Shown here: piece after piece, positions 45,253 through 54,304 of the stretch | Layout: every line of letters starts with the position of its first letter | Position numbering within the stretch: the stretch's first letter is position 1 | Assembly (NCBI RefSeq): GCF_023242475.1 | Contig: NZ_JALJFG010000009.1 | Location: forward strand, 62,001-126,000 | Direction: 5' to 3' | From: Pseudomonas sp. MWU15-20650 | GTDB taxonomy: Bacteria > Pseudomonadota > Gammaproteobacteria > Pseudomonadales > Pseudomonadaceae | Length of the DNA: 64,000 nucleotides | Notes under the pieces: generated by a model | Seen by the model: the letters and a program-made list of their open reading frames with translations, nothing else | Told to the model about the DNA's origin: nothing | Database searches by the model: none | Made by a program: the position numbers and the translations under genes

Positions 45253-45295
45253 ACTATAGTTGCTGCGCGCCAGACGGCATGTTGATACACATCAA
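45253..45295 (-). promoter_or_regulatory. Anr (FNR-type) box and -10 element of the usp gene
   Basis: TTGAT-ACAC-ATCAA at 45282-45295 is a perfect consensus Anr/FNR site. On the minus strand TATAGT (45258-45253) would be the -10, placing transcription start near 45246. The box centre then lies about 42 bases upstream of the start, the class II position expected for activation at -41.5. The promoter thus points toward the usp gene; the site is also about 75 bases upstream of miaE on the other strand. Confidence 0.8.
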
Positions 45296-45369
45296 CGCCG
45301 CTGGCTGGTGGTCTGCGGCGTGGTCGGTATAATCGGCGCCCTTTTGTGATTCTTATACCCGTGAGCCCG

Positions 45370-45972
45370 ATGAACCTGCCCGAAATCCACGAATTCCTCG
45401 GCTGCCGCACCCCCGATGCCTGGGTCCAGGCTGCTTTGGCCGATCAGGAAACCTTGCTGATCGACCACAAGAACTGCGAATTCAAAGCCGCCAGCACGGC
45501 CCTGAGCCTGATCGCCAAGTACCACGGCCATGTGGACCTGATCAATATGATGTCGCGCCTGGCCCGCGAAGAGCTGGTGCACCATGAACAAGTCATGCGC
45601 CTGATCAAGAAGCGCAAAATCGAACTGCGCCAACTGCATGCGGGCCGTTATGCCTCGGGTTTGCGCAAAGTGGTGCGCAGCCATGAGCCGGTCAAGCTGG
45701 TGGACACCCTGGTGGTCGGTGCTTTTATCGAAGCCCGTAGTTGCGAGCGCTTCGAAGCACTGGTGCCGCATTTGGACGAAGAACTCGGCAAGTTCTATTT
45801 CGGTTTGCTGAAAAGTGAAGCCCGGCACTTCCAGGGTTACTTGAAGCTGGCCTACCAGTACGGCGACGCCAAGGATATCGCCCAGGTGATTGAGCGGGTA
45901 AGGGCCGCCGAGCAGGAACTGATCGAATCACCCGACATCGAGTTCCGCTTTCACAGTGGCGTGCCAGCCTGA
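45370..45972 (+). CDS. miaE: tRNA-(ms2io6A)-hydroxylase
   Basis: 200 residues from the ATG at 45370; a GTG 9 bases earlier is possible. MiaE is a diiron monooxygenase that hydroxylates the isopentenyl group of ms2i6A37 in tRNA. The start LPEIHEFLGCRTPDAWVQAA is characteristic. The iron ligands fit four-helix-bundle motifs: the Glu in NCEFKAASTAL, EELVHHEQ (Glu and His), EARSCERFEAL, and KSEARHFQGY (Glu and His). The gene end overlaps the convergent MFS gene by 45 bp. Confidence 0.95.
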   Translation: MNLPEIHEFLGCRTPDAWVQAALADQETLLIDHKNCEFKAASTALSLIAKYHGHVDLINMMSRLAREELVHHEQVMRLIKKRKIELRQLHAGRYASGLRKVVRSHEPVKLVDTLVVGAFIEARSCERFEALVPHLDEELGKFYFGLLKSEARHFQGYLKLAYQYGDAKDIAQVIERVRAAEQELIESPDIEFRFHSGVPA

Positions 45973-47127
45973 GGCCACGGCCACGCCGAGCAATACGGTG
46001 ACGCCCGCCAACAGCAGGATCACCGTTTGCGCGCCCAGCGGCGCCGCCAGTGTGGCAATCAGCAAGCCCGCCAAGGGTTGTGCCAGGTTGTTCAGTAATG
46101 TGATCACGCCGACGGTCTTGCCGAAGTCCTGCACCGGAATCACGCGCTGACGGGTGCTGCGTAGGTAGACGTTGAACATCTTGTCGAAGCCGGTGACCAG
46201 CAAGAAACCCAAGGTATAGGCCCACAAGCCGGGGCTGATTGCGGTGATCAGCGCGCCCACGGTAATCATCGAATATGACAACCCACCCAGTACCTTCAAG
46301 GGCAGGCTGGAGCGCGACAGGTAAAACAAGATCCCAATGGTCACCAAGGCGCCCGCCGCTTGCAGCAGGGCGTAAGTATCCTTGCTGGCCGCATATTGGC
46401 CCGTGACCATCGCCGCAGAAGTGGCCAGCGTCACCCCGATAATCAGGTTCACCCCCACCGCCAACGTAATAATCCGCTTCAATTCCGGCAGGCTGCGGAT
46501 ATGCCCGAAGGCGATGCGCAACGGTTGCAGCCAGATATCCCGATGTTGGGGGTGGCTTTCCAGGCGGACGGTGGTGTTGCGCTGCCAGATCAGCATCGCC
46601 AGGTCCGCCAGCACAAACAGCCCGGCGACGCCCAGCACTACCCAATACCAGGCCCACAGTTCCAGCATCAGCGCCGCCACCAGCGGCCCCAGTACCAGGC
46701 CGCTCTGGTCGGCGATCTGTGAGTAGGACAAGGTCTTGGCGTAGGTGTAGCGCTGGAAGATATGCGGCATGACCACTTCCCGGGCCATGATGCCCTGGGT
46801 GGTCAACACGCCACATAACGCAGACAGGATGACCAGCCAATAGATACCGTCGAACCACCCATGCAATGCCATCGCTACCACACAGGCCAATGCCCGGTAC
46901 ACTTGGCTCAGATGCAGAATGCGCACCGGTGAAAACTTGTCGCATAACGCCCCGCACACCGGGAATGCCAGGTAGCGCGGCAGTGACTCGACAAAGAACG
47001 CCAGGCCAGCCCATGCCACACTGCCGGTCGTCTGGAACACGATCAGCGGCACGATAAACAGCAGGATCTGGTCGGCCAGTCGCGAAAGGAACAGCGATAC
47101 AAAAAATGCCAAGTAGTCCTTGCGCAT
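45928..47127 (-). CDS. MFS transporter
   Basis: 399 residues, about twelve helices. The loop 2-3 motif is GALCDKFSPVRILHLSQ, a variant of the MFS GxxxDRxGRR signature. The overall pattern (FFVESLPRYLAFPVCGALCD) resembles EntS-like exporters, but the substrate cannot be read. Convergent with miaE with a 45-bp tail-to-tail overlap of coding ends, and divergent from the two-component system beyond a 157-bp gap. Confidence 0.85.
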   Translation of the reverse strand: MRKDYLAFFVSLFLSRLADQILLFIVPLIVFQTTGSVAWAGLAFFVESLPRYLAFPVCGALCDKFSPVRILHLSQVYRALACVVAMALHGWFDGIYWLVILSALCGVLTTQGIMAREVVMPHIFQRYTYAKTLSYSQIADQSGLVLGPLVAALMLELWAWYWVVLGVAGLFVLADLAMLIWQRNTTVRLESHPQHRDIWLQPLRIAFGHIRSLPELKRIITLAVGVNLIIGVTLATSAAMVTGQYAASKDTYALLQAAGALVTIGILFYLSRSSLPLKVLGGLSYSMITVGALITAISPGLWAYTLGFLLVTGFDKMFNVYLRSTRQRVIPVQDFGKTVGVITLLNNLAQPLAGLLIATLAAPLGAQTVILLLAGVTVLLGVAVASGWHATVKAELDVG

Positions 47128-47284
47128 ACAACTCCCTGTGAATGGCGTTAAAGATTGCAGGCTATTTGTTAAAAACTCTTAAAAGCATGAAGCTTCGGCG
47201 GCGCTCAATGGCCAGTGGCTTCTGTTGACCTGCTTGCCACCTATAATGCCTGTACTTCAAGCCGCGTATCCACACTGAGAATTT

Positions 47285-47992
47285 ATGGAAAACCTGGGTC
47301 TGGGCAAGGTCCTGCTCGTTGAGGACGACGAGAAACTGGCAGGGCTGATCGCGCATTTTCTGTCGCAACATGGTTTTGAGGTGCGGGTGGTGCACCGGGG
47401 CGACATCGCTTTGGCGGCATTCGTGGAGTTCAAACCGAAGATTGTCGTGCTCGACTTGATGCTGCCGGGCCAGAGCGGCCTGCATGTGTGTCGCGAGATT
47501 CGTAATGTCTCCGACACGCCCATCGTGATCCTCACCGCCAAGGAAGACGACCTGGACCATATCCTGGGCCTTGAGTCCGGCGCCGATGACTATGTGATCA
47601 AGCCGATCAAGCCGCCGGTGCTGTTGGCGCGTTTGCGTGCCTTGCAGCGCCGGCAGGTACCGGAGCCCACGGTGCGCGGCGCCTTGGAATTCGGCCGATT
47701 GTCGATTGATCGCAGTTGCCGGGTCGTCAGCCTGGGCGGTGAGAAAATCGAGCTGACCACCATGGAATTCGAGTTGCTGTGGTTACTGGCCAGCAGCTCG
47801 GGCAAAATTCTCTCGCGCGACGACATCCTCAACCGCATGCGCGGCATTGCCTTCGATGGCCTCAACCGTAGCGTAGACGTCTACATCAGCAAGCTGCGCG
47901 GCAAGCTCAATGACAACCCGCGTGAGCCGGTGTGCATCAAGACCATCTGGGGCAAGGGTTACCTGTTCAATCCGTTCGCGTGGGAGGTTTAG
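47285..47992 (+). CDS. OmpR-family response regulator (RstA-like)
   Basis: 235 residues. Receiver domain with the acidic triad Glu13-Asp14-Asp15 in LLVEDDEKL, phospho-acceptor Asp57 in VVLDLMLPG and Lys in VIKPIKPP. The C-terminal winged HTH ends in RSVDVYISKLRGKLNDNP then IWGKGYLF. The LPGQSGLHVCREIRN segment and the partner kinase resemble RstA/RstB. The stop codon is directly followed by the kinase ATG (0-bp gap), so the pair is one operon. Target genes unknown. Confidence 0.92.
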   Translation: MENLGLGKVLLVEDDEKLAGLIAHFLSQHGFEVRVVHRGDIALAAFVEFKPKIVVLDLMLPGQSGLHVCREIRNVSDTPIVILTAKEDDLDHILGLESGADDYVIKPIKPPVLLARLRALQRRQVPEPTVRGALEFGRLSIDRSCRVVSLGGEKIELTTMEFELLWLLASSSGKILSRDDILNRMRGIAFDGLNRSVDVYISKLRGKLNDNPREPVCIKTIWGKGYLFNPFAWEV

Positions 47993-49294
47993 ATGCTGCG
48001 CCTGTTTCTGCGCCTGTATGTGATCCTGGCGCTGGGTTTGGCGGGGGCGATCTGGCTGGTCAACTACACCTTCGACGAGTTACTGCCCGAGGCCAACGAA
48101 GTCTATAACCGCGAAGCCCTGCGTGGCCCGGCTTATGGCCTGGTGGAACAATTGCGGCCCGAGCAAGGCGCGGCCCGGGATGCTCGCCTGGCCGAGCTGC
48201 AACCCCATTACGGGCTGCGCCTGAAATTGGTGCAGCGCGATACCCTGGCGCTGGATGAGCGCGAGCAAAAACTGCTGGCCGCAGGCGAACTGGTAGTGCG
48301 CGGTGACTTCATGGAGTTCCTGACCACCATTGATAGCGGCCCGCAGTTGCTACAAATCAAACTGCCGGAAGAGCCCAAATGGTTATACATGTGGGCCTAT
48401 GGCTTCCTGGGTGTGAGCCTGGCCCTGGTCCTGTATTTCTGGGTCCGCCCGCACTGGCGTGACCTGGAGCATATTCGCCTCGCGGCGCAGCGCTTTGGTG
48501 ACAACGACCTCGGCTCGCGCATCCTGCTGCCGCGTCGTTCCACCGTGCGCGAACTGGCCGGGCACTTCAACCAGATGGCCGAGCGTATCGAAAGCCTGAT
48601 CGCCAACCAGCGCGAACTGACCAACGCCGTGTCCCATGAACTGCGTACACCGATTGCGCGTTTGTCCTTTGAACTCGACCAACTCAAGCAGCAAGCCGAT
48701 CCTCGGCAAAGCCGCGAGTTGATTGCCGATATGTACGCCGACCTGGGTGAACTGGAAGAAATGGTTTCCGAACTGTTGACCTATGCCAGCCTGGAGCGTG
48801 GCGCCACCCAGGTGACCCGCGAGAATATCGAGGCCCATAGCTGGCTGGACAGCGTGATCGGCAGCGTAGCGCTGGAGGCCGAGGCCGCGGGCGTGCAGTT
48901 GTCGCTGCGCACCTGTGAAGTCGATTTTATTCAGATCGAACCACGCTTTATGGCGCGCGCGGTGATCAACCTGCTGCGTAATGCCATTCGCTACGCAGAC
49001 CGCCGCGTGGAAGTGTCGTTGGTCAGGTTCGGCAGCGGTTACGAAGTGCGCGTTAATGACGATGGCCCGGGCGTACCGGTGGACGGGCGGACAAAGATCT
49101 TCGAACCCTTCCTGCGCCTGGATACCAGCCGTGACCGCCGCACGGGCGGCTTCGGCCTGGGCCTGGCGCTGGTCAAGCGTGTCAGCCAGTGGCATGGCGG
49201 GCAGGTGCAAGTGCTGGATTCGGAGTGGGGTGGGGCGTCGTTTCGGATGACGTGGGCGTATTCTGATCAGGCAAATAAAAATGCCAGTCCCTAG
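47993..49294 (+). CDS. Sensor histidine kinase (RstB-like)
   Basis: 433 residues. Helix 1 (LYVILALGLAGAIWLVNYTF) and helix 2 near residues 130-150 enclose a short periplasmic sensor of about 105 residues. A HAMP domain follows. The phospho-accepting His215 is in AVSHELRTPIARLSFELD, and the ATP domain has N-box LLRNAIRYA, G1 DDGPGVP and G2 GGFGLGLALVKR. The last codons (NASP, stop) lie inside the terminator hairpin. The signal sensed is unknown. Confidence 0.94.
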   Translation: MLRLFLRLYVILALGLAGAIWLVNYTFDELLPEANEVYNREALRGPAYGLVEQLRPEQGAARDARLAELQPHYGLRLKLVQRDTLALDEREQKLLAAGELVVRGDFMEFLTTIDSGPQLLQIKLPEEPKWLYMWAYGFLGVSLALVLYFWVRPHWRDLEHIRLAAQRFGDNDLGSRILLPRRSTVRELAGHFNQMAERIESLIANQRELTNAVSHELRTPIARLSFELDQLKQQADPRQSRELIADMYADLGELEEMVSELLTYASLERGATQVTRENIEAHSWLDSVIGSVALEAEAAGVQLSLRTCEVDFIQIEPRFMARAVINLLRNAIRYADRRVEVSLVRFGSGYEVRVNDDGPGVPVDGRTKIFEPFLRLDTSRDRRTGGFGLGLALVKRVSQWHGGQVQVLDSEWGGASFRMTWAYSDQANKNASP

Positions 49295-49307
49295 AGACTG
49301 GCATTTT
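49278..49307. terminator. Bidirectional terminator overlapping the kinase stop codon
   Basis: Perfect 12-bp stem AAAATGCCAGTC / GACTGGCATTTT with a CCTAGA loop. The TAG stop of the kinase gene is in the loop. T-rich tails follow on both strands (TTTTATT on plus, TTTTTATTT on minus), so it serves both this operon and the convergent large gene, whose stop lies 2 bp further on. Confidence 0.92.
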
Positions 49308-49308
49308 A

Positions 49309-52300
49309 TTAGTGTTTGAACCAACGTGGTTGGTAGGTAACGATACCGTCTATTAGGACGTCCGGTTTGTCGACGTCAGCAATGTTGATCTTGATCTTTG
49401 CGCCATGATCTTTTTCAACACGGGTAATGATTTTATTGACGAATCTCTTCTTGAGCGCGTTATCCGCAATAAAGTTGAGGGTCGTCGCGTCGGCGCCCTT
49501 ATTTGATAGCGCAGCACTCGCGCGTTCGATATTTCGTTGGGTCGTGATGTAGGTCGAATTTTGAGCCACGGATACCGTTCCTTCAAAGGCCTTGACGGGT
49601 CTTTTAATTTCCTTTTGAAATAAACGTGCAAAAGATCTACTTCTACCTTCTGCTGAGTGACATATCAGCAGCCGGACAGTATTGAAGCTGGCTGGATCCA
49701 CTTTCTTGCTTCGCAGTAATTTTATTAAATCTTTTGCGCCATAATATTTGTCATCTATGCATACTTTTGTGCCTGAGCCGAAGAGGTTATCAACCCAGTC
49801 GCGCTCGGTGCCATGGGCCACGATGTTTAATCGGCTTAAATTTTTATACTCATCTGTAAATGTATGGATTTTGTTACCTATCATATTCAGCGCTTTCATC
49901 TTTCCGCCCATCTGAATCACGTTATCGCGCCCCAGCGCCGTGTCCAGCGCACGCTCCCTGCCCGTAAGGCTGCTGCGACTGGTTCCGGGGACGGCGTCAT
50001 CAACCTGCTTATGGGGCGTGAAGTTCTCCAGCGGCTTTCCATACGTGCGGTTTTTCACCGGGTCGAATGCGTGGATTTTCCCGGTTTTTTTGTCCAGCTT
50101 CGCGCTCACCGAGAAAGTCGCACCGTTTTTCCTGTAGGTACCCTCTGCGACATCGGGGCGGGTGGCGAATTTGGAGAGATCGTTGCGCCCCGTACGCCCG
50201 CGCAATAGCCGGTCGAAGTCAGTCGTGGGTGTCGATGACGTTAATGCCCGCGAGCGATTGAAGAGGCGGTTGCCAAAGGTCTGACGTGTGCGCTTTGTGG
50301 CGGCCCTCAGGGTTTTAACCCCCTTGAACCCACCGCCCAGGCCGGCGGTGGTGGCATACATCACGCCGTCGAATATAAGATCGGCTGCCACAGCCAGCCA
50401 GTCGCCCTTGACCACGTTCCTGACCAGATTCACGCCAGGTATCGATCCGAGCAACAGCTCCTTGCTATGTTCGAAGTCTTGATCTTCTTCACTGAAACGC
50501 GTGGTGTGACCGGTTGCGCTCACCCACTCGTCGAGCGGACTTTTGCCAAAGGTATGACGGGCCAGAAGTTCACCGAGAAACTGGCTGCGGGCGCTGGTAT
50601 ACGAGGCGGGTACAGCCCCGTCGCCAGGCGTGGTGGCGTCGAGGCTGCCTGCCACGCCCGCCGGGACGTCAAAGGGCACGATGGCGGTGTTGGAGAATTT
50701 GTCGCCTCCGATAATGCCGGCTGGCTGGCGGGTCCACTCGCCTTGCAGGCCGGGCTTGAAGTCGCTCAGTGGTTTCAACCTGTTCTCTTGCGGGCAAAAT
50801 TCATACGCCCTGACGCTGTCGCCATCGGTGGCCCTGACAATCAATGAGCGCTTGTCGTTCTCCTGTTCCGGGAATGGCTGGTCGTGATTGATATTGCCCG
50901 CCTGGGTGTAGCTGGTGTGTTTGATGACTGTGCCCTCGATAAAGAGGTCGAGCTTGCCGAATTCCAGGTGGTGACGGTCTTCTATCGGCAGTTGCGCAAT
51001 CAGATGTTTGGTCAGGTTGACCAGGCCGCTATCCCGGCTTTGCTGATAATTTGCCACCGCGTCGCGATGCAGGGGCTTGATGTCGGGCAGATCGCCCAGC
51101 AGTTTGATCGAGCCGTCGGGGACCTTTGAGGGGTTGAGTGAATACCAGGTGTTATCGTCCTTCAGGCTCGGCGCATGCTCGGACAGGTACATGTCCAGCA
51201 ACGAATAAGGGCCGGTATTGACGTGCAAAGGCCCGTCGTTGAGTGCGTTATTGGTTCTTGACTGGGGGTTGGTGATGACCGCCGCTTCAAACGGGACATT
51301 TTTGATGTGCTGTCCCATCACCTCCAGTGCCATGGACTTTTGCAGGGGCACAGGTGCGTTCAAATCCTGCGCAATCTTCTTCAGCCCGGTCATGACCTCA
51401 GTGAACGTCGTATGCGCAGCGTTCAGCTGTTGGGCCGAATACTCTCCCGTCGCTGAAGGTTTGAGTACGCCATAGGCCAAGGCCCAATCGATGACCGCAG
51501 CCTGCTTGACCTCATTGAGCAAGGCTTGATCGTCGTCGCTGATCGGGTTGACCTCGCCATACTTGACCACCTCGGCAAAGCTCATCAATGAACTGCTTCC
51601 CGGGTGCTTCGCTTCGATGTAGGCCACCGTGGCTTTCAAACTGAACCAGGCCGGTGAGCCATAGGTCACGTCTTTGGGGATGTCCTTGACCTGAAGCTCC
51701 GGCGCCGCGCTCGCCAGCAGCAGATGCGCGGCCACAGGGGCCATCTCTTGCGAGGCGCGCTGGGTCTGCACCAGATGGTCGACCAGCGCTTGTTTGATGG
51801 TGTCGAGCGGTTTTCCGTGAAAGGCTTTGTCAGCCAGATCGAACCCTGCGGTTTGATTGGCTTTTTTAGGCGTGCCCAGCCAGGTTGGCGCGTCCAGCCC
51901 CAACAGCATGGCGGCCAGTACCCAGTCGGAACTGTCGGGGTCTTCGGCGGCGCCCATTTTTTTCTGCAACGAGGCTTCCAATTCCCTGGCCTTTGGCGAG
52001 GCAAGTATCTGACTCAGCACATGGGCAGGATTGCGCAGCTCGGTGCTTGTCCAGTGTCGATTTTTGGTCAGGTAATTGAAAGCATCTGTCTTTTTTCCCG
52101 CACTGAGACCTGGCAGTTGCAGGTTGTTGTACGCAATGTGGGAATAAAGCTCCTTTTGCTCGGACGCGCTGACGGGCGCTTCCCAACCCAATGCTCCGGT
52201 GTAATTCCCATGGAGGGGCGTCGCGGGTTCCGTTTGTCTGAGGACGCCTATCAGGTTGAGGATTTCTGCTCTGGTCTCGGGGACTTTACCGAACTTGTCA

Positions 52301-53346
52301 TGGATGAATTGCTCCAGCGTCACGGTGTCTTCGGGTATGAGTTGCTCATCCTGGAAGTACCAGGACGAAGGATCTATTTCAAGGTGAGTGCTTTTGAGCA
52401 GATCCTTGATGTTGGCTTTTTCAGCACGTTCGGTTGCTTCGGGTGTGGGCAGTGTGGTGATGAAAGAGGGGCGGGTTTCGTCTGGCTCAGCGTCAGCGTC
52501 GATCAGGTCCAGAACGTTGCTCAACTGTTGGAACAACCGGTTGTCATTACGCATGTCACCCAGGGTTTTCTGTTGGTGCTCAAGCATTTCGTCGGCGCGC
52601 ATGTCGAACTGCGCCGTCGACAGTGAGCTGTCTGCGGCGGGAAACGAATCTGCCTGTTTAAGCTGATTGGCTCGTTGCACGGCGCTTTGCTGGGTGGAGG
52701 GCAGCGCCTCGCCATAAAAGTTGGCGATCTCTCTGATTGAGGCGGGGCGTTCGGCGTGCACGCCGGAGGAGGCCCGAGCGGCCGCAGGCACCTCAAGTGA
52801 ATGGCCGTTGGGTGACAAGGTGCTGGCGGCCTGCATGATGAGCAGCCACGTGTGCGGCAGCGTCTTGCCCTGGCCGGCCGCGAATAACATCAAGGGTGCC
52901 TTCTCGCGGGGGGCGTCTGATTTGAGCGCGGCGACGATATGCGCCTGTGAGGTGCCGTCGGCAGGGGCGATGCGGATGGGTTTGGATCGATCGATATTAT
53001 TGAAGTCGGCCCACTGTTCAAAGTCGGGGCTGGCCAGCAGGGCGTCGAGTTGCTGGCGCCATTGCGCGAACATTGAATCAGGAGGAACAGGTACAACCGG
53101 CTCGTCATAGCTGTTGCCAGTCTCTCTGCCGGCTGCGTTGACCATTGCATCGGCAAAAGAGGCAGCCAGTTCCTTATCAGCTTTATAGCCGGGCGTGTTC
53201 TTGAGCCGTTCAGCCCACGAGGACGTCGGGACGTTTTGCTCGGCAAGCGGCGGTATTGCACTGTTGTCCGCGCCGGTTGGTCCGCTTGACGCGGGCAGCG
53301 GCGTGGACAGGGTTTCACCAGGGCGTAGAGAGACAACAGGCATCAT
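49309..53346 (-). CDS. Giant toxin-like protein A with C-terminal clan CD-type peptidase-like domain
   Basis: 1345 residues from the ATG at 53346 (GCGGAG just before). No signal peptide is seen. The N-terminus is Pro/Ser-rich, followed by a conserved module near residues 93-130 (FAQWRQQLDALLASPDF, then IDRSKPIRIAP) and a long helical middle. A hydrophobic stretch at about 963-1010 (PGVNLVRNVVKGDWLAVAAD and on) resembles pore or translocation segments of large bacterial toxins. The end has LNIVAHG with His1178 and VRLLICHSAEG with Cys1229, a hydrophobic-strand HG / hydrophobic-strand C layout typical of clan CD cysteine peptidases. It is collinear over its whole length with the protein ending at 56350. 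I do not recognise a named family; secreted effector or toxin is inference. Confidence 0.75.
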   Translation of the reverse strand: MMPVVSLRPGETLSTPLPASSGPTGADNSAIPPLAEQNVPTSSWAERLKNTPGYKADKELAASFADAMVNAAGRETGNSYDEPVVPVPPDSMFAQWRQQLDALLASPDFEQWADFNNIDRSKPIRIAPADGTSQAHIVAALKSDAPREKAPLMLFAAGQGKTLPHTWLLIMQAASTLSPNGHSLEVPAAARASSGVHAERPASIREIANFYGEALPSTQQSAVQRANQLKQADSFPAADSSLSTAQFDMRADEMLEHQQKTLGDMRNDNRLFQQLSNVLDLIDADAEPDETRPSFITTLPTPEATERAEKANIKDLLKSTHLEIDPSSWYFQDEQLIPEDTVTLEQFIHDKFGKVPETRAEILNLIGVLRQTEPATPLHGNYTGALGWEAPVSASEQKELYSHIAYNNLQLPGLSAGKKTDAFNYLTKNRHWTSTELRNPAHVLSQILASPKARELEASLQKKMGAAEDPDSSDWVLAAMLLGLDAPTWLGTPKKANQTAGFDLADKAFHGKPLDTIKQALVDHLVQTQRASQEMAPVAAHLLLASAAPELQVKDIPKDVTYGSPAWFSLKATVAYIEAKHPGSSSLMSFAEVVKYGEVNPISDDDQALLNEVKQAAVIDWALAYGVLKPSATGEYSAQQLNAAHTTFTEVMTGLKKIAQDLNAPVPLQKSMALEVMGQHIKNVPFEAAVITNPQSRTNNALNDGPLHVNTGPYSLLDMYLSEHAPSLKDDNTWYSLNPSKVPDGSIKLLGDLPDIKPLHRDAVANYQQSRDSGLVNLTKHLIAQLPIEDRHHLEFGKLDLFIEGTVIKHTSYTQAGNINHDQPFPEQENDKRSLIVRATDGDSVRAYEFCPQENRLKPLSDFKPGLQGEWTRQPAGIIGGDKFSNTAIVPFDVPAGVAGSLDATTPGDGAVPASYTSARSQFLGELLARHTFGKSPLDEWVSATGHTTRFSEEDQDFEHSKELLLGSIPGVNLVRNVVKGDWLAVAADLIFDGVMYATTAGLGGGFKGVKTLRAATKRTRQTFGNRLFNRSRALTSSTPTTDFDRLLRGRTGRNDLSKFATRPDVAEGTYRKNGATFSVSAKLDKKTGKIHAFDPVKNRTYGKPLENFTPHKQVDDAVPGTSRSSLTGRERALDTALGRDNVIQMGGKMKALNMIGNKIHTFTDEYKNLSRLNIVAHGTERDWVDNLFGSGTKVCIDDKYYGAKDLIKLLRSKKVDPASFNTVRLLICHSAEGRSRSFARLFQKEIKRPVKAFEGTVSVAQNSTYITTQRNIERASAALSNKGADATTLNFIADNALKKRFVNKIITRVEKDHGAKIKINIADVDKPDVLIDGIVTYQPRWFKH

Positions 53347-53495
53347 AAGCTCCGCAAAGAAGACGTTAGCCACCGCACACTTAATAGGTGAGGGGGGCTG
53401 ATTAGTTGTCGACTCCCGAAACTGAGTTCCTGCGGTACTATTTCTGAGTGTTCCGAAATGCTTTGGGGACAGCGCGGGTTACTCGAAACTACACA

Positions 53496-54287
53496 TCAGA
53501 ACGTGTATTCCACAACCCCAACCACCGATGTCTGTAGTCGTCGCTCCACAATCGGGCTTTGGCCCGCTTTATCTGACAGATACTGCACATCAAGCAAGGT
53601 TGAGAACTGCGTGTGCTCGTTAATCGGCAAGCTCCAGACCAGGTTCATACCGTTGCTGATATTGCCGCCTGCGGCCTTGTATGCCTGGAAACGGCTTCGA
53701 GAGGCCTGGCCAGTAGTGACGCCGTACCAGGTCTGCAGGTAATCACGGTCGCCGAAGTGGCTGCTGATGGCGGTATCGACGCTGCCGTAACGACCCTCGT
53801 AGAGATTGGTGCCCAGGCTCAGCTCCAGGTGGGTGTAGGCCTTGCCGGTTTCCTTGTGCTTATCTTCCTCAATCGCATGTTCCAGGGTGGCGCCGATGAT
53901 CACGCCGCCGAGGTTATAGGCGGCGTTCACCCCCAGTTGTGGGCGTGACTTGATCTCGCCCATGCCTTTGAGGCGTTTGGAGCCGGCATGCAGGCTCTCG
54001 TTTTTATCCTTGCGTGAGCTGCTGGCGCCAACGTAGGCGCTGAAGCTCAGGGCGTTGCCTTCATAGCCCCAACCCAGGCCCTTGTCGGTGTCGAGGAAAA
54101 TGCCCCAAGGGCTGACGATTTTGGCGCCCAGCACTGGCGCGGTCATGCGTTCGTCGCTGCCGCTGTAGCGGGGTGCGTTGGCCACGCCGGCCTTGAGGCT
54201 GTATTGCCAGTCTTCGGCAATCGCCGTGTCGGCAGCGGCGAGCAGGCACAGAGAGGTGAATGACAGGCACAGGTTTTTTGAGCGCAT
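53496..54287 (-). CDS. MipA/OmpV-family outer-membrane protein
   Basis: 263 residues with a signal peptide (NLCLSFTSLCLLAAADTAIA). The mature protein starts with WQYSLKAGVANAPRYSGSDE, the MipA/OmpV hallmark, and alternates amphipathic strands to a C-terminal Phe (VVGVVEYTF), as in outer-membrane barrels. MipA binds the lytic transglycosylase MltA and MrcB in E. coli; other OmpV members affect adhesion and permeability. It is the second gene of an operon with the beta-lactamase-fold lipoprotein (17-bp gap), between the two giant genes. Confidence 0.9.
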   Translation of the reverse strand: MRSKNLCLSFTSLCLLAAADTAIAEDWQYSLKAGVANAPRYSGSDERMTAPVLGAKIVSPWGIFLDTDKGLGWGYEGNALSFSAYVGASSSRKDKNESLHAGSKRLKGMGEIKSRPQLGVNAAYNLGGVIIGATLEHAIEEDKHKETGKAYTHLELSLGTNLYEGRYGSVDTAISSHFGDRDYLQTWYGVTTGQASRSRFQAYKAAGGNISNGMNLVWSLPINEHTQFSTLLDVQYLSDKAGQSPIVERRLQTSVVGVVEYTF

Positions 54288-54304
54288 CAGGGTGTTCGTC
54301 CATG

